From Exiguobacterium aestuarii (GTDB lineage: Bacteria; Bacillota; Bacilli; Exiguobacteriales; Exiguobacteriaceae), in contig NZ_JAIVAC010000001.1 of NCBI RefSeq assembly GCF_020171655.1, positions 1,302,001 through 1,366,000 on the forward strand: 64,000 nt of DNA, given 5' to 3'. The translations under genes were made by a program, and so were the position numbers. How positions within the stretch are numbered: the first letter of the stretch is position 1; every line of letters starts with the position of its first letter. Below are positions 25,457 through 36,169 of this stretch, piece by piece. The notes below the pieces were generated by a model, which made no database searches, was not told where the DNA came from, and saw only the letters and a list, made by a program, of their open reading frames with translations.

Positions 25457-25887
25457 GCTGTTGAATCTTCTATCATAAGCTCTAATTTTTCAATCGTTCG
25501 TAACACTTCTTTACGGTTCTGCTTACTTTTCATCCAAGCGGGTAATCGACTTTCGAGACTACGGTTCGTTCCCTCGCTCGTCCGAATCTTCGCCTCGATA
25601 TAATTTTTGATATAGTTGAGGTGTTCACGGTTGTAAGCCCATAACACACGACCACAGCAACTTGTTTGTAAAAATAGCGGCAACCTAAAATGGACATCGA
25701 TCGGTTCTCCGACGTACTTCGCACCACTCTCCTTCATTTGCAAATGACCGCAATGAAGACAACTTAGGCGCACCTCATCATTCTTCTCCCACACATCGGC
25801 CTGTTCCCCACAACTCGGGCAAATGACAAGCATGGAATTCATGAATGAATAAATGTCTCGGCTCTCTAATAAAAATCGATGGGTCAC
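25453..25887 (-). CDS. Zinc-ribbon protein of unknown function (144 aa)
   Basis: The N-terminal half has a zinc ribbon with CPSCGE at residues about 23-28 and CLHCGH at about 43-48. It is followed by HFRLPLFLQTSCCGRVLWAYNREHLNYIKNYI, which adds a third cysteine pair. The C-terminal half contains SLESRLPAWMKSKQNRKEVLRTIEKLE, a block I recall in short Bacillus zinc-ribbon proteins sometimes mislabelled as PriA helicase. The start is a GTG at 25887 behind AAGGAGG. It is coupled to the DUF6678-like gene by a 4-base overlap; the pair may act together. Confidence 0.65.
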   Translation of the reverse strand: MTHRFLLESRDIYSFMNSMLVICPSCGEQADVWEKNDEVRLSCLHCGHLQMKESGAKYVGEPIDVHFRLPLFLQTSCCGRVLWAYNREHLNYIKNYIEAKIRTSEGTNRSLESRLPAWMKSKQNRKEVLRTIEKLELMIEDSTA

Positions 25888-25911
25888 GTTATCGCCTCCT
25901 TATTTCATTAT

Positions 25912-25944
25912 ACAAAAAACCAGCGAAGCTAAGCTTCGCTGGTT
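25912..25944 (-). terminator. Terminator at the end of the suf operon
   Basis: ACCAGCGAAGC pairs with GCTTCGCTGGT to form a near-perfect hairpin (25919-25943), followed on the minus strand by GTTTTTTG. Confidence 0.88.
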
Positions 25945-25956
25945 TCAAAGTCACGA

Positions 25957-27354
25957 TTATCCAATCGAACCTTCCATCTCGAACTTGATGAGACGGTTCA
26001 TTTCGACCGCATATTCCATTGGCAATTCTTTTGTGAATGGCTCGATGAAGCCCATCACGATCATTTCTGTCGCTTCTTCTTCCGAGATTCCACGGCTCAT
26101 GAGGTAGAAGAGTTGCTCTTCTGACACTTTTGAGACTTTCGCTTCGTGCTCGAGCGACACTTGGTCGTTCAAGATTTCATTGTACGGGATTGTATCTGAC
26201 GTCGACTCGTTGTCCATGATGAGCGTGTCACACTCGATGTTCGAGCGCGCGCCCTTCGCCTTACGGCCGAAGTGGACGATTCCACGGTACGATACTTTTC
26301 CGCCTTGTTTCGAAATCGATTTTGAGACGATTGACGAAGACGTGTTCGGCGCGAGGTGAATCATTTTCGCTCCAGCGTCTTGGTGCTGTCCTTTACCAGC
26401 GAGGGCGATCGAGAGTGTCATCCCACGTGCGCCTTCCCCTTTCAAGATGACAGCCGGATATTTCATCGTGAGTTTCGATCCGATGTTTCCATCGATCCAC
26501 TCCATTGATCCACCCGCTTCACAGACTGCACGTTTCGTTACCAAGTTGTAGACGTTGTTCGCCCAGTTTTGGATTGTCGTGTAACGGCAGTATGCGTCTT
26601 TGTTGACGAAGATCTCAACGACCGCTGAGTGAAGCGAGTTCGTTGTGTAAACCGGTGCCGTACATCCTTCAACGTAATGAACCGATGCGCCTTCGTCGAC
26701 GATGATGAGCGTACGCTCGAACTGACCCATGTTTTCCGAGTTGATGCGGAAATAAGCTTGAAGCGGTTGCTCGAGTTTCACGCCTTTTGGTACGTAGATG
26801 AACGAGCCACCCGACCAAACAGCTGAGTTGAGGGCCGCGAACTTGTTGTCTGTCGGCGGGATCAACTTCCCGAAGTACTCTTTGAAGATTTCTTCGTCTT
26901 CTTTGAGTGCAGTGTCTGTATCTTTGAAGATGACACCTTTGGCTTCGAAGTCTTCTTGCATGCTGTGGTAGACAACCTCAGACTCATACTGAGCCGAGAC
27001 ACCTGCCAAGTATTTTTGCTCTGCTTCTGGGATACCGAGCTTGTCAAACGTACGTTTGATTTCTTCTGGTACCTCATCCCATGAGCGTTCTGTCTTTTCA
27101 GATGGTTTGACATAATAAGTGATTTCGTCGAAATCAAGTGCCGAGAGGTCTCCGCCCCATGTCGGCATCGCCATCTTGTTGAAGTGATCCAACGACTTCA
27201 AACGGAAGTCGAGCATCCATTGTGGCTCTTCTTTCATGCGCGAGATCGTCTCTACGATTTCTGTCGTCAAGCCGCGGCCTGAACGGAAAATCGAAACGTC
27301 CCGATCATGGAAGCCGTATTTATAATCGCCAATTTCCGGCATATTCTTTGCCAT
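25957..27354 (-). CDS. sufB: SUF scaffold protein SufB
   Basis: The 465-residue SufB is the main scaffold subunit of the SufBC2D complex, on which [4Fe-4S] clusters are built. The N-terminal [13 protein letters not shown], the KGVIFKDTD block and the core [29 protein letters not shown] are diagnostic. The C-terminal beta-helix ends in [26 protein letters not shown], which is shared with SufD. The ATG follows an AGGAGAAGGAGG site. It is the last gene of sufC-sufD-sufS-sufU-sufB, 19 bases after sufU. Confidence 0.97.
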   Translation of the reverse strand: MAKNMPEIGDYKYGFHDRDVSIFRSGRGLTTEIVETISRMKEEPQWMLDFRLKSLDHFNKMAMPTWGGDLSALDFDEITYYVKPSEKTERSWDEVPEEIKRTFDKLGIPEAEQKYLAGVSAQYESEVVYHSMQEDFEAKGVIFKDTDTALKEDEEIFKEYFGKLIPPTDNKFAALNSAVWSGGSFIYVPKGVKLEQPLQAYFRINSENMGQFERTLIIVDEGASVHYVEGCTAPVYTTNSLHSAVVEIFVNKDAYCRYTTIQNWANNVYNLVTKRAVCEAGGSMEWIDGNIGSKLTMKYPAVILKGEGARGMTLSIALAGKGQHQDAGAKMIHLAPNTSSSIVSKSISKQGGKVSYRGIVHFGRKAKGARSNIECDTLIMDNESTSDTIPYNEILNDQVSLEHEAKVSKVSEEQLFYLMSRGISEEEATEMIVMGFIEPFTKELPMEYAVEMNRLIKFEMEGSIG

Positions 27355-27373
27355 ATCGGTCTCCTCCTTCTCC

Positions 27374-30288
<2,915 letters not shown>

Positions 30289-30300
30289 CGTACAGCCTCC

Positions 30301-31080
30301 TTACGCTTCTGTGTCTACTGTCATTCCGAGTTCTTGCTTCACCCAGTCGTAACCTTCTGCCTCGAGTCGTTGTGCGAGCTCTTTACCACCAGACATGACG
30401 ATTTTCCCGTCCATCATGATGTGTACGAAGTCTGGCTCGATATAGTTAAGGAGACGTTGGTAGTGCGTGATGATCAAGCAGCCGAACTCTTCTGAACGCA
30501 TTTCGTTTACGCCTTTAGCAACGACTTTAAGGGCATCGATATCAAGACCCGAGTCGATTTCATCCAAGATGGCGATGTTTGGTTGAATCATCATCATTTG
30601 AAGAATTTCGTTACGCTTCTTCTCACCGCCTGAGAATCCTTCGTTTAAGTAACGGTGTGCCATTTCTGAAGGGATTTCGAGAAGTTCCATCTTCGCATCG
30701 AGTTCACGGATGAACTTCATGAGCGAGATTTCTTGACCTTCTTCACGACGCGAGTTGATTGCTGAACGCAAGAAGTCTGCGTTTGTCACACCGCTGATTT
30801 CAGCCGGGTACTGCATCGCAAGGAACATTCCTGCTTGTGCGCGCTCGTCGACTTCCATCTCGAGGACATCTTCGCCGTTCAATTCGACGCTTCCCCCAGT
30901 GACCTCATAAAGTGGATGACCCATGAGTGCTGATGCGAGTGTTGATTTACCAGTCCCGTTAGGACCCATGATGGCATGAATTTCGCCACCTTTAATTTCT
31001 AGGTTAAGACCTTTGACAATCTCTTTTCCTTCGATTGAGACGCGGAGGTCATCAATTTTCATTTGTGGTACGTTAGACAT
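30301..31080 (-). CDS. sufC: SUF ATPase SufC
   Basis: The 259-residue ABC-type ATPase drives conformational change of SufB-SufD. Walker A is GPNGTGKST (residues about 39-47), the signature is GFSGGEKKRNEILQM near residue 147, Walker B is IAILDEIDSGLD and the H-loop is LIITHYQRLL. The start at 31080 follows AAGGGG by seven bases; MKIDDL, six codons later, is a less likely start. It is the first gene of the operon, behind a SigA-type promoter at 31,140-31,168. Confidence 0.96.
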   Translation of the reverse strand: MSNVPQMKIDDLRVSIEGKEIVKGLNLEIKGGEIHAIMGPNGTGKSTLASALMGHPLYEVTGGSVELNGEDVLEMEVDERAQAGMFLAMQYPAEISGVTNADFLRSAINSRREEGQEISLMKFIRELDAKMELLEIPSEMAHRYLNEGFSGGEKKRNEILQMMMIQPNIAILDEIDSGLDIDALKVVAKGVNEMRSEEFGCLIITHYQRLLNYIEPDFVHIMMDGKIVMSGGKELAQRLEAEGYDWVKQELGMTVDTEA

Positions 31081-31139
31081 TCGGATACCCCTTCCGTATT
31101 TTCTCGCCATAGTGAATGGCGTAGATTAGATATATTCTA

Positions 31140-31168
31140 ATCTTAGACTAGTCATTTTTTTATTTCAA
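31140..31168 (-). promoter_or_regulatory. SigA promoter of the suf operon
   Basis: On the minus strand TTGAAA (31168-31163) and TAAGAT (31145-31140) are separated by 17 bases. Confidence 0.72.
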
Positions 31169-31180
31169 GCGACTCACCTT

Positions 31181-31218
31181 AGAATTCATTCTCAATAAAA
31201 TGATAAAAGTTGAGAATG
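31181..31218. repeat. Overlapping inverted repeats upstream of the suf promoter
   Basis: AGAATTCATTCT (31181-31192) is a short palindrome. Its right arm extends into ATTCTCAA (31188-31195), which is the exact complement of TTGAGAAT at 31211-31218. They lie 13-50 bases upstream of the suf -35 element and after the end of the MFS gene. No T-run follows, so a terminator is unlikely. Confidence 0.5.
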
Positions 31219-31240
31219 CTAATAGTAGGAAATCAAGACA

Positions 31241-32455
31241 TTATCCGGCATTCTCTTCGACGAGTGCGAGGACGGCTTTCCGCTCTCGTACTGCGGCCGC
31301 GAAGAAGAAGGCACCACATCCCGTTAAGAGCGCCAAACTTCCGAACACCGGAAGCGATGATTGGCCAAACGTATCGAGTAACACCCCACCGATAATCGGT
31401 CCGATTGTCTGACCGAGTGACGTCAATCCCATCGCCCCAAAATAAGTTCCCCGTAAATGTTCGGGCGCCAGTTCGTCCGTCAATACGTCCGTCATCGTGA
31501 ACATCAACACTTCGCCGACCGTGAAAATGGCCATTGCCACAAAGAGCACCCATTCAACTGTCGCAAACCCAATCAATAAAAGACCGAACGACAACGTCGA
31601 AATGCCGAAGAAGAGTGACTTGATCGGCGAGACACGAATCCCGAAACGCATAATTGGATATTGGACGATGAGCACCGTGATTGCGTTCGTCGTCAATAAG
31701 TAAGCGAACAATCTCGAACCGTCTACTAGTCCGTCGCGTAACGCAATGAATTGAGGAAGCGTCGAATTGAACTGACTGTAACCGATAATCGCGAAAATCA
31801 TCCCGATGATGACCGCACGGAATGTCCGGTCGTCTCGTAAAACGCGAAACGTCTCCGTCAAGCGTGGCCGTGCCTTGACCCCGTCTCCTTCTTCAAACGG
31901 ATACTTATAAAACAAGATCGAGATGATGATTCCATACAATATGTATACTGCCGTCACGACAAAGAATGCAGTCTTTACACCTGTGAGCGATAAGACGACC
32001 GCCAAGAGTGGCCCGATGGCCGCGGCGATATTGATCATGAAGTAACGGACGTTATAGACGATGACCCGTTGGTCTGCCTGCGTCGTGTCACTGATGAGTG
32101 CCCGCGAAGCCGGTTCTAAGAAAGATCGCGACATGCCCATCAACATCGATAACATATAAAACCAAAACAACTCGGTCGCGAGCGCGAGACCAGCGAACGT
32201 GACGGCATTGAGCACGATGCCGATCAGCATGAGCTGTTTTCGCCCATATCGGTCAGAAAGAGTTCCTCCAAAGAAGCTCATGAACAGACCCGAAAGTGCC
32301 GTCACGGCAAAGATCGTTCCAATCACACTCGCCGAAAAGCCGAGCGTGGCCAGATAGATCGCAAAAAATGGCATGACGAAAAACGTCGCCAGTCGTGCAA
32401 AAAACGTCCCGAACAGGACGCCCCACGTCAGTGGATGAATCTGTCTGAGCTTCAT
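31241..32455 (-). CDS. MFS transporter (multidrug-type)
   Basis: The 404-residue protein has twelve predicted helices. It opens with LTWGVLFGTFFARLATFFVMPFFAIYL, has the loop 2-3 motif GGTLSDRYGRKQLMLIG (residues about 63-79), and LEPASRALISD at the loop 4-5 position. The second half has a similar loop HLRGTYFGAMGLTSLGQTIGP. The pattern fits drug or small-molecule export; the substrate is unknown. AAAGGGGGGA precedes the ATG. It lies between metQ and the suf operon with no clear terminator before the suf promoter. Confidence 0.83.
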   Translation of the reverse strand: MKLRQIHPLTWGVLFGTFFARLATFFVMPFFAIYLATLGFSASVIGTIFAVTALSGLFMSFFGGTLSDRYGRKQLMLIGIVLNAVTFAGLALATELFWFYMLSMLMGMSRSFLEPASRALISDTTQADQRVIVYNVRYFMINIAAAIGPLLAVVLSLTGVKTAFFVVTAVYILYGIIISILFYKYPFEEGDGVKARPRLTETFRVLRDDRTFRAVIIGMIFAIIGYSQFNSTLPQFIALRDGLVDGSRLFAYLLTTNAITVLIVQYPIMRFGIRVSPIKSLFFGISTLSFGLLLIGFATVEWVLFVAMAIFTVGEVLMFTMTDVLTDELAPEHLRGTYFGAMGLTSLGQTIGPIIGGVLLDTFGQSSLPVFGSLALLTGCGAFFFAAAVRERKAVLALVEENAG

Positions 32456-32520
32456 CCAAATCCCCCCTTTTCTTTCATATATGTAGTGTACTTCTCTTTA
32501 TGAAAGAACACTAGACAAAA

Positions 32521-32547
32521 AAAGACCCAGGGGATGACCCCTGAGTC
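32521..32547 (-). terminator. Terminator after metQ
   Basis: GACcCAGGGG pairs with CCCCTGaGTC around ATGA, followed on the minus strand by TTTTTTTGTC. Confidence 0.88.
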
Positions 32548-32555
32548 GAGACTGC

Positions 32556-33389
32556 TTATTGTTGTACCGGTACGACCGCACCTTTGTATTCGTCTAAGAT
32601 CCACTGTTGTGTCTCTTCAGAAGTCAATACTTCGAGGAGTGCTTTGACGCGCTCATCTTCTTCGTCCCCTTCACGTGTGACGATTAAGTTGACGTATGGT
32701 GAGTCTTCGCCTTCGAGTGCGATGGCATCTTCAAGTGGGTTGAGACCTGCGTCGATTGCGTAGTTCGTGTTGATGAGGACCGCATCGCCTTCTCCGTTGT
32801 TGTAAGCTGTCGGAAGAAGTGCTGCTTCAACGTCTGTTTTGAACTTCAAGTCTTTAGGATTGTCAACGATGTCAGAGACTGTCGCATCGACCGTCTTGCC
32901 TTCAGCAAGTGTGATGAGACCTTCTGATTGGAGCATCGTGAGAATTCGTCCGTGGTCAGCGACCGATGAACTCATGATGATTTCTGCGCCTTCAGGAAGT
33001 TCATCGAGCGATTTGTATTTTTGTGAGTACACACCGATTGGCTCGATGTGAACGCCACCCGCAGATGCGAATTTATAGTCTTTGTTTTCAGCCATTTGTG
33101 ACTTGAGGTATGGCTCATGTTGGAAGTAGTTCGCATCGAGCTCACCGCTTGCGAGTGTCTTGTTCGGAAGTACGTAGTCTTGAAACTTCTTGATTTCGAG
33201 TTTGTAGCCTTTTGCTTCATATTCTTCTTGTACGTGCTCTAAAATCTCAGCGTGCGGTACGTTCGACGCACCGACAATCAATGTTTTTTCATCGCCAGAA
33301 CCTGTTTCTGCCTCTTCTCCGCCGCAAGCCGCGAGAACTGTGAATGCTGATAAAGCTGTCAATCCGAGTACTGTTTTCCAAGTTTTCAT
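32556..33389 (-). CDS. metQ: Methionine ABC transporter substrate-binding lipoprotein
   Basis: The 277-residue protein is a NlpA-family lipoprotein. The signal peptide ends in a lipobox TVLAACGG, with Cys22 as the lipidated residue. VGASNVPHAEILEHV and YEAKGYKLEIKKFQDYVLPNKTLASGELDANYFQHEPYL (residues about 42-100) are the methionine-binding fold. It captures L- or D-methionine outside the membrane. The ATG at 33389 follows GGAGGG by seven bases. It is the last gene of metN-metI-metQ. Confidence 0.95.
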   Translation of the reverse strand: MKTWKTVLGLTALSAFTVLAACGGEEAETGSGDEKTLIVGASNVPHAEILEHVQEEYEAKGYKLEIKKFQDYVLPNKTLASGELDANYFQHEPYLKSQMAENKDYKFASAGGVHIEPIGVYSQKYKSLDELPEGAEIIMSSSVADHGRILTMLQSEGLITLAEGKTVDATVSDIVDNPKDLKFKTDVEAALLPTAYNNGEGDAVLINTNYAIDAGLNPLEDAIALEGEDSPYVNLIVTREGDEEDERVKALLEVLTSEETQQWILDEYKGAVVPVQQ

Positions 33390-33419
33390 TATGAATCCCT
33401 CCAAATGGTGTATGTGTAA

Positions 33420-34082
33420 TTAAGCTGAACGTTTATCAATTTTTGTGACGAGTCGGTCACCGATGAACTGGATGACGAACACGATGATCAAGATGAGCAC
33501 CGTCGCCACGAACGTGACGTCGTTTTGTGAGCGTTGGAAACCTTCCAAGAAGGCCAAGTTCCCGAGTCCGCCGCCTCCGACGACACCGGCCATCGCCGTA
33601 TAACCGACGATTGCCACAATGGTCACCGTGAGTCCTGAAACGATTGCCGGAAGAGCTTCCGGAATCAAGACTTTGTAGACGATTTGCCATTTCGTCGCTC
33701 CCATCGATTCGGCCGCTTCGATGACCCCACGGTCGACTTCACGAAGCGCAAGTTCGACCATTCGAGCATAGAACGGTGCCGCTCCGATGATGAGCGCCGG
33801 AAGCGCCGCCGTCGAACCGAGCATCGTACCAAGCAGGAACAACGTGAACGGGATGAGTAAAATGATTAAGATGATGAACGGGATCGAACGAAACACGTTG
33901 ACGATTGCGCTGACGAAGACGTAAATTGGACGATTCTTCAATAATAGCGATTCGTTTGTAATATAAAGAATCAAACCTAAAGCGAGTCCAATCACAAACG
34001 TCGCGACACCCGCGACGAGCGTCATGTATAACGTCTCCCATGTCTGTTCCATCATGATTTGCCAGTCTACGTTAGGAAACAT
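33420..34082 (-). CDS. metI: Methionine ABC transporter permease
   Basis: The 220-residue protein has about five helices. The EAA loop that docks onto the ATPase is ARMVELALREVDRGVIEAAESMGATKWQIVYKVLIPEA (residues about 105-142). The N-terminal WETLYMTLVAGVATFVIGLALGL and the C-terminal GGGGLGNLAFLEGFQRSQNDV blocks are typical of MetI (MetP in B. subtilis). The start lies inside the end of metN (11-base overlap). Confidence 0.95.
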   Translation of the reverse strand: MFPNVDWQIMMEQTWETLYMTLVAGVATFVIGLALGLILYITNESLLLKNRPIYVFVSAIVNVFRSIPFIILIILLIPFTLFLLGTMLGSTAALPALIIGAAPFYARMVELALREVDRGVIEAAESMGATKWQIVYKVLIPEALPAIVSGLTVTIVAIVGYTAMAGVVGGGGLGNLAFLEGFQRSQNDVTFVATVLILIIVFVIQFIGDRLVTKIDKRSA

Positions 34083-35100
34083 CGCTTTCCACCTCCACTT
34101 CTACTGATTGCGAACGAATCGACGCGATGGCGCGTTCGATTTCTCGTGCTTCCCCAATCAATTGGATGAATAGCGTGCCGAGCGCACCGACTTGTGACTG
34201 AGTCACGTTCCCGCCGATGATGTTGAATCCGATGTCGTGCGTCTTAAGGACGTCAGACAAAATCGGTTGTTCTGCCGTTTCGTTCAAGAATTTCAATTTG
34301 ACGATTTGCCCACTCGGATAGCGTGCTTTCAAATGTTCGAACGTGAGCGACAGATCGTCGACCGCCCCGATTTGTTTCACGAATTCTTTTGTGATCGGCT
34401 GCTCCGGATGTTGGAACACATCAGAGACTTGACCTGTCTCAACGACTTTCCCTGCCTCCATCACGGCGACGCGATGACAAATCTTTTGGATAACGTGCAT
34501 CTCATGTGTGATGAGGACGATTGTCAATCCGAGTTTCTTATTGATGCTGACGAGCAGTTCAAGAATCGAATCTGTCGTCTTCGGGTCGAGCGCGCTTGTC
34601 GCTTCGTCACAGAGGAGCACCTCTGGATTTGTAGCGAGCGCGCGGGCAATCCCGACTCGCTGTTTTTGACCGCCGGATAATTGTGACGGATAGCTGTCTT
34701 CGCGACCTGATAGTCCGACGAGCTCGACGAGTTCCTGAACCCGACGTTTCCGCTCACTTGCCGGAACCCCGATCAATTCGAGTGGGAAGCTGATGTTTTC
34801 TGCGACCGTGCGCGACCACAGAAGGTTAAAGTGCTGGAAGACCATCGAGACGTTCTTGCGAACCCCTCGTAATTCTTTCGGGCTGAGCTTCGTGAGCTCA
34901 CTCCCGGCGACCTCGATTTCACCGCTAGACGGTGATTCGAGACGGTTGAGCAATCGGATGAGCGTCGACTTCCCCGCCCCCGAATATCCGATTATTCCAA
35001 AAATTTCACCGCGATCAATCGTTAGTGACACATCATCGACCGCCTGGACACGACCATTCTTCGTATCGAACCATTTGGCGACGTTTCGTAATTGAATCAA
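34072..35100 (-). CDS. metN: Methionine ABC transporter ATP-binding protein
   Basis: The 342-residue ATPase has Walker A GYSGAGKST near residue 38, signature QLSGGQKQRVGIARALA, Walker B VLLCDEATSALDP and H-loop VLITHEMHV. The C-terminal NIL regulatory domain (about residues 265-340, including FNIIGGNVTQSQVGALGTLFIQL) senses methionine and inhibits transport. The start is a TTG at 35100 behind AGGAGGGAAA; the upstream open frame runs through the riboswitch and is not coding. It heads the SAM-controlled operon. Confidence 0.95.
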   Translation of the reverse strand: MIQLRNVAKWFDTKNGRVQAVDDVSLTIDRGEIFGIIGYSGAGKSTLIRLLNRLESPSSGEIEVAGSELTKLSPKELRGVRKNVSMVFQHFNLLWSRTVAENISFPLELIGVPASERKRRVQELVELVGLSGREDSYPSQLSGGQKQRVGIARALATNPEVLLCDEATSALDPKTTDSILELLVSINKKLGLTIVLITHEMHVIQKICHRVAVMEAGKVVETGQVSDVFQHPEQPITKEFVKQIGAVDDLSLTFEHLKARYPSGQIVKLKFLNETAEQPILSDVLKTHDIGFNIIGGNVTQSQVGALGTLFIQLIGEAREIERAIASIRSQSVEVEVESDVS

Positions 35101-35120
35101 TACTTTTCCCTCCTGACAAC

Positions 35121-35157
35121 AAAAAAAGCGCGCACGTTTGAGCAAACGTGCGCACTT
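35121..35157 (-). terminator. Riboswitch-controlled terminator before metN
   Basis: GCGCACGTTTG pairs with CAAACGTGCGC around a two-base loop, followed on the minus strand by TTTTTTTG. It lies between the SAM aptamer and the metN ribosome site. Confidence 0.92.
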
Positions 35158-35175
35158 TATCGTACGGACAACGAT

Positions 35176-35287
35176 TGCTCTCATCTCTCAAGGTTTCTCA
35201 CCTTGCTGGAATTAGCACCATTTCGGATTGCTCCGCGGTTGCTGGGCGTCATAGGGCCAGTCCCTCAGCCTCTCTTGATAAGAGTGT
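35176..35287 (-). promoter_or_regulatory. SAM-I riboswitch (S-box) controlling metNIQ
   Basis: Read on the minus strand, all S-box landmarks occur in order: CTCTTATCAAGAGAGG, CTGAGGGACTGGCCCTATGA, CGCCCAGCAACC, then GGTGCTAATTCCAGCAAG and the closing GAGAGATGAGAG that pairs with the first block. SAM binding in this class favours the terminator at 35,121-35,157 and lowers methionine uptake. Confidence 0.97.
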
Positions 35288-35306
35288 TGTGTATTCGATT
35301 AGCTTT

Positions 35307-35335
35307 ATCATAGCGACAGCTTTTTCTGCTGTCAA
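35307..35335 (-). promoter_or_regulatory. SigA promoter of metNIQ
   Basis: On the minus strand a consensus TTGACA (35335-35330) and TATGAT (35312-35307) are separated by 17 bases. The start would be about 15 bases before the S-box. Confidence 0.82.
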
Positions 35336-35354
35336 ATCATTTTTTCAAAAAAAT

Positions 35355-35399
35355 CAAAAAAAGGTGCCGTCCGAGGACGACACAGAACGTAGCACCTTG
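35355..35399 (-). terminator. Strong terminator upstream of the met promoter
   Basis: On the minus strand AAGGTGC (35399-35393) pairs with GCACCTT and encloses an inner CGTCC/GGACG hairpin, followed by TTTTTTTGA. No intact gene in that direction lies upstream within 330 bases, only the decayed reading frames at 35,403-35,694. Confidence 0.8.
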
Positions 35400-35402
35400 A
35401 GT

Positions 35403-35694
35403 CACGGAAGGACAGCCCATAGATGAAAATCTTTTGCCCGTTCAAGATTTACATCCTTATATGGGGGAGATTCACCAATCATCACTCGATCTTGACTTGG
35501 ACCGTGCGATTATACGGAACATCTTTCTTCGCTTGATTTTTTTGGGGGACAATCGAAGGGAAGACTGACGTGTATTCGTATAAAGGTAGCAGCGGCTTCA
35601 CCAAAACGTCTTGATGTCGGGAATATCGCGTCCTATTTTGTGTTCAAGTAAGATGTTGTAATGAATATACCATTCGTGAACTTTCTGTGTCAAC
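35403..35694 (-). pseudogene. Decayed or frameshifted unknown gene
   Basis: This part of a 630-base stretch without an intact gene (35,101-35,734) has coding character on the minus strand in three consecutive frames. From the TTG at 35694 a 31-residue frame (THEWYIHYNILLEHK-like, containing HEWYIHYNILLEHKIGRD) stops at 35599. A one-base shift near 35600 joins it to a frame ending in KDVPYNRTVQVKIE with stop at 35483, which would make one protein of about 70 residues. A further 26-residue frame (ATG at 35483, MIGESPPYKDVNLERAKDF) ends at 35403, right before a strong terminator. There is no ribosome site at the TTG, so the true start is lost or upstream. I do not recognise the family. A TTGACA/TATATT pair with an 18-base spacer overlaps its beginning. 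Confidence 0.4.
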
Positions 35695-35734
35695 TGATTA
35701 TTTAAAATTTTCAGATTATTCTAATGTTCCTCTC

Positions 35735-35992
35735 TCACTTTACGAAAGAGAGGACGTGTTGAACGTTTTGAAAAGCGTAAAGACGATCCCGAACCTCGCC
35801 ATTTTCAAGCTTTAACAGCGCTGGGACGCTCATCACCTGATAGGCTTCAAGCTCTTTTGGGATATAGTTCGCATCGCGCTTTTCAATCTGAATTTCAGGG
35901 TCGACCGCCTCGACAACCGTCAACATTTTCTCCGCGACAGCGCATGTACCACACATTGGGGCGTATATATATAAGTATCCGTCTGTAATCAT
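35735..35992 (-). CDS. yusE: Thioredoxin-like protein YusE
   Basis: The 85-residue protein has a thioredoxin fold with the active site APMCGTCAVAEK (CGTC at residues about 13-16) and a cis-Pro in SVPALLKLENG. It is shorter than thioredoxin (about 105 residues). Its place between metNIQ and gcvH matches YusE of B. subtilis. Disulfide exchange is likely but its partner is unknown. The start at 35992 follows an AGAGGTGAG site; a longer frame overlaps that site and was rejected. Confidence 0.82.
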   Translation of the reverse strand: MITDGYLYIYAPMCGTCAVAEKMLTVVEAVDPEIQIEKRDANYIPKELEAYQVMSVPALLKLENGEVRDRLYAFQNVQHVLSFVK

Positions 35993-36083
35993 TTTTCTCA
36001 CCTCTCTTGTCATTATAATAGTCGTTCGAGTCCCGTTCAAAAATCGTGCTCTCGTGAAATTTCAGAATTTTTCAATGATTCTC

Positions 36084-36112
36084 TTGACTCTTCTGTCTGA
36101 TAGGAATAATAT
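36084..36112 (+). promoter_or_regulatory. SigA promoter of the PTS EIIC gene
   Basis: TTGACT (36084-36089) and TAATAT (36107-36112) are separated by 17 bases. Confidence 0.65.
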
Positions 36113-36169
36113 GGGTTCTAAATTTATCGCTTTTGTACATAACAGCAAAGAAGAAGGACAGGTGAATGA

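Noticed and set aside
31181-31218. Fur box upstream of the suf operon
   Set aside because: The arms AGAAT/ATTCT do not fit the 7-1-7 TGATAATNATTATCA pattern well enough to call Fur or PerR; kept only as an unassigned repeat.
35355-35440. Possible T-box antiterminator (AAGGTGCTACG before a terminator)
   Set aside because: The 14-base T-box core is only poorly matched, no stem I landmarks are found upstream, and no aminoacyl-tRNA synthetase or amino-acid gene follows before the next promoter.
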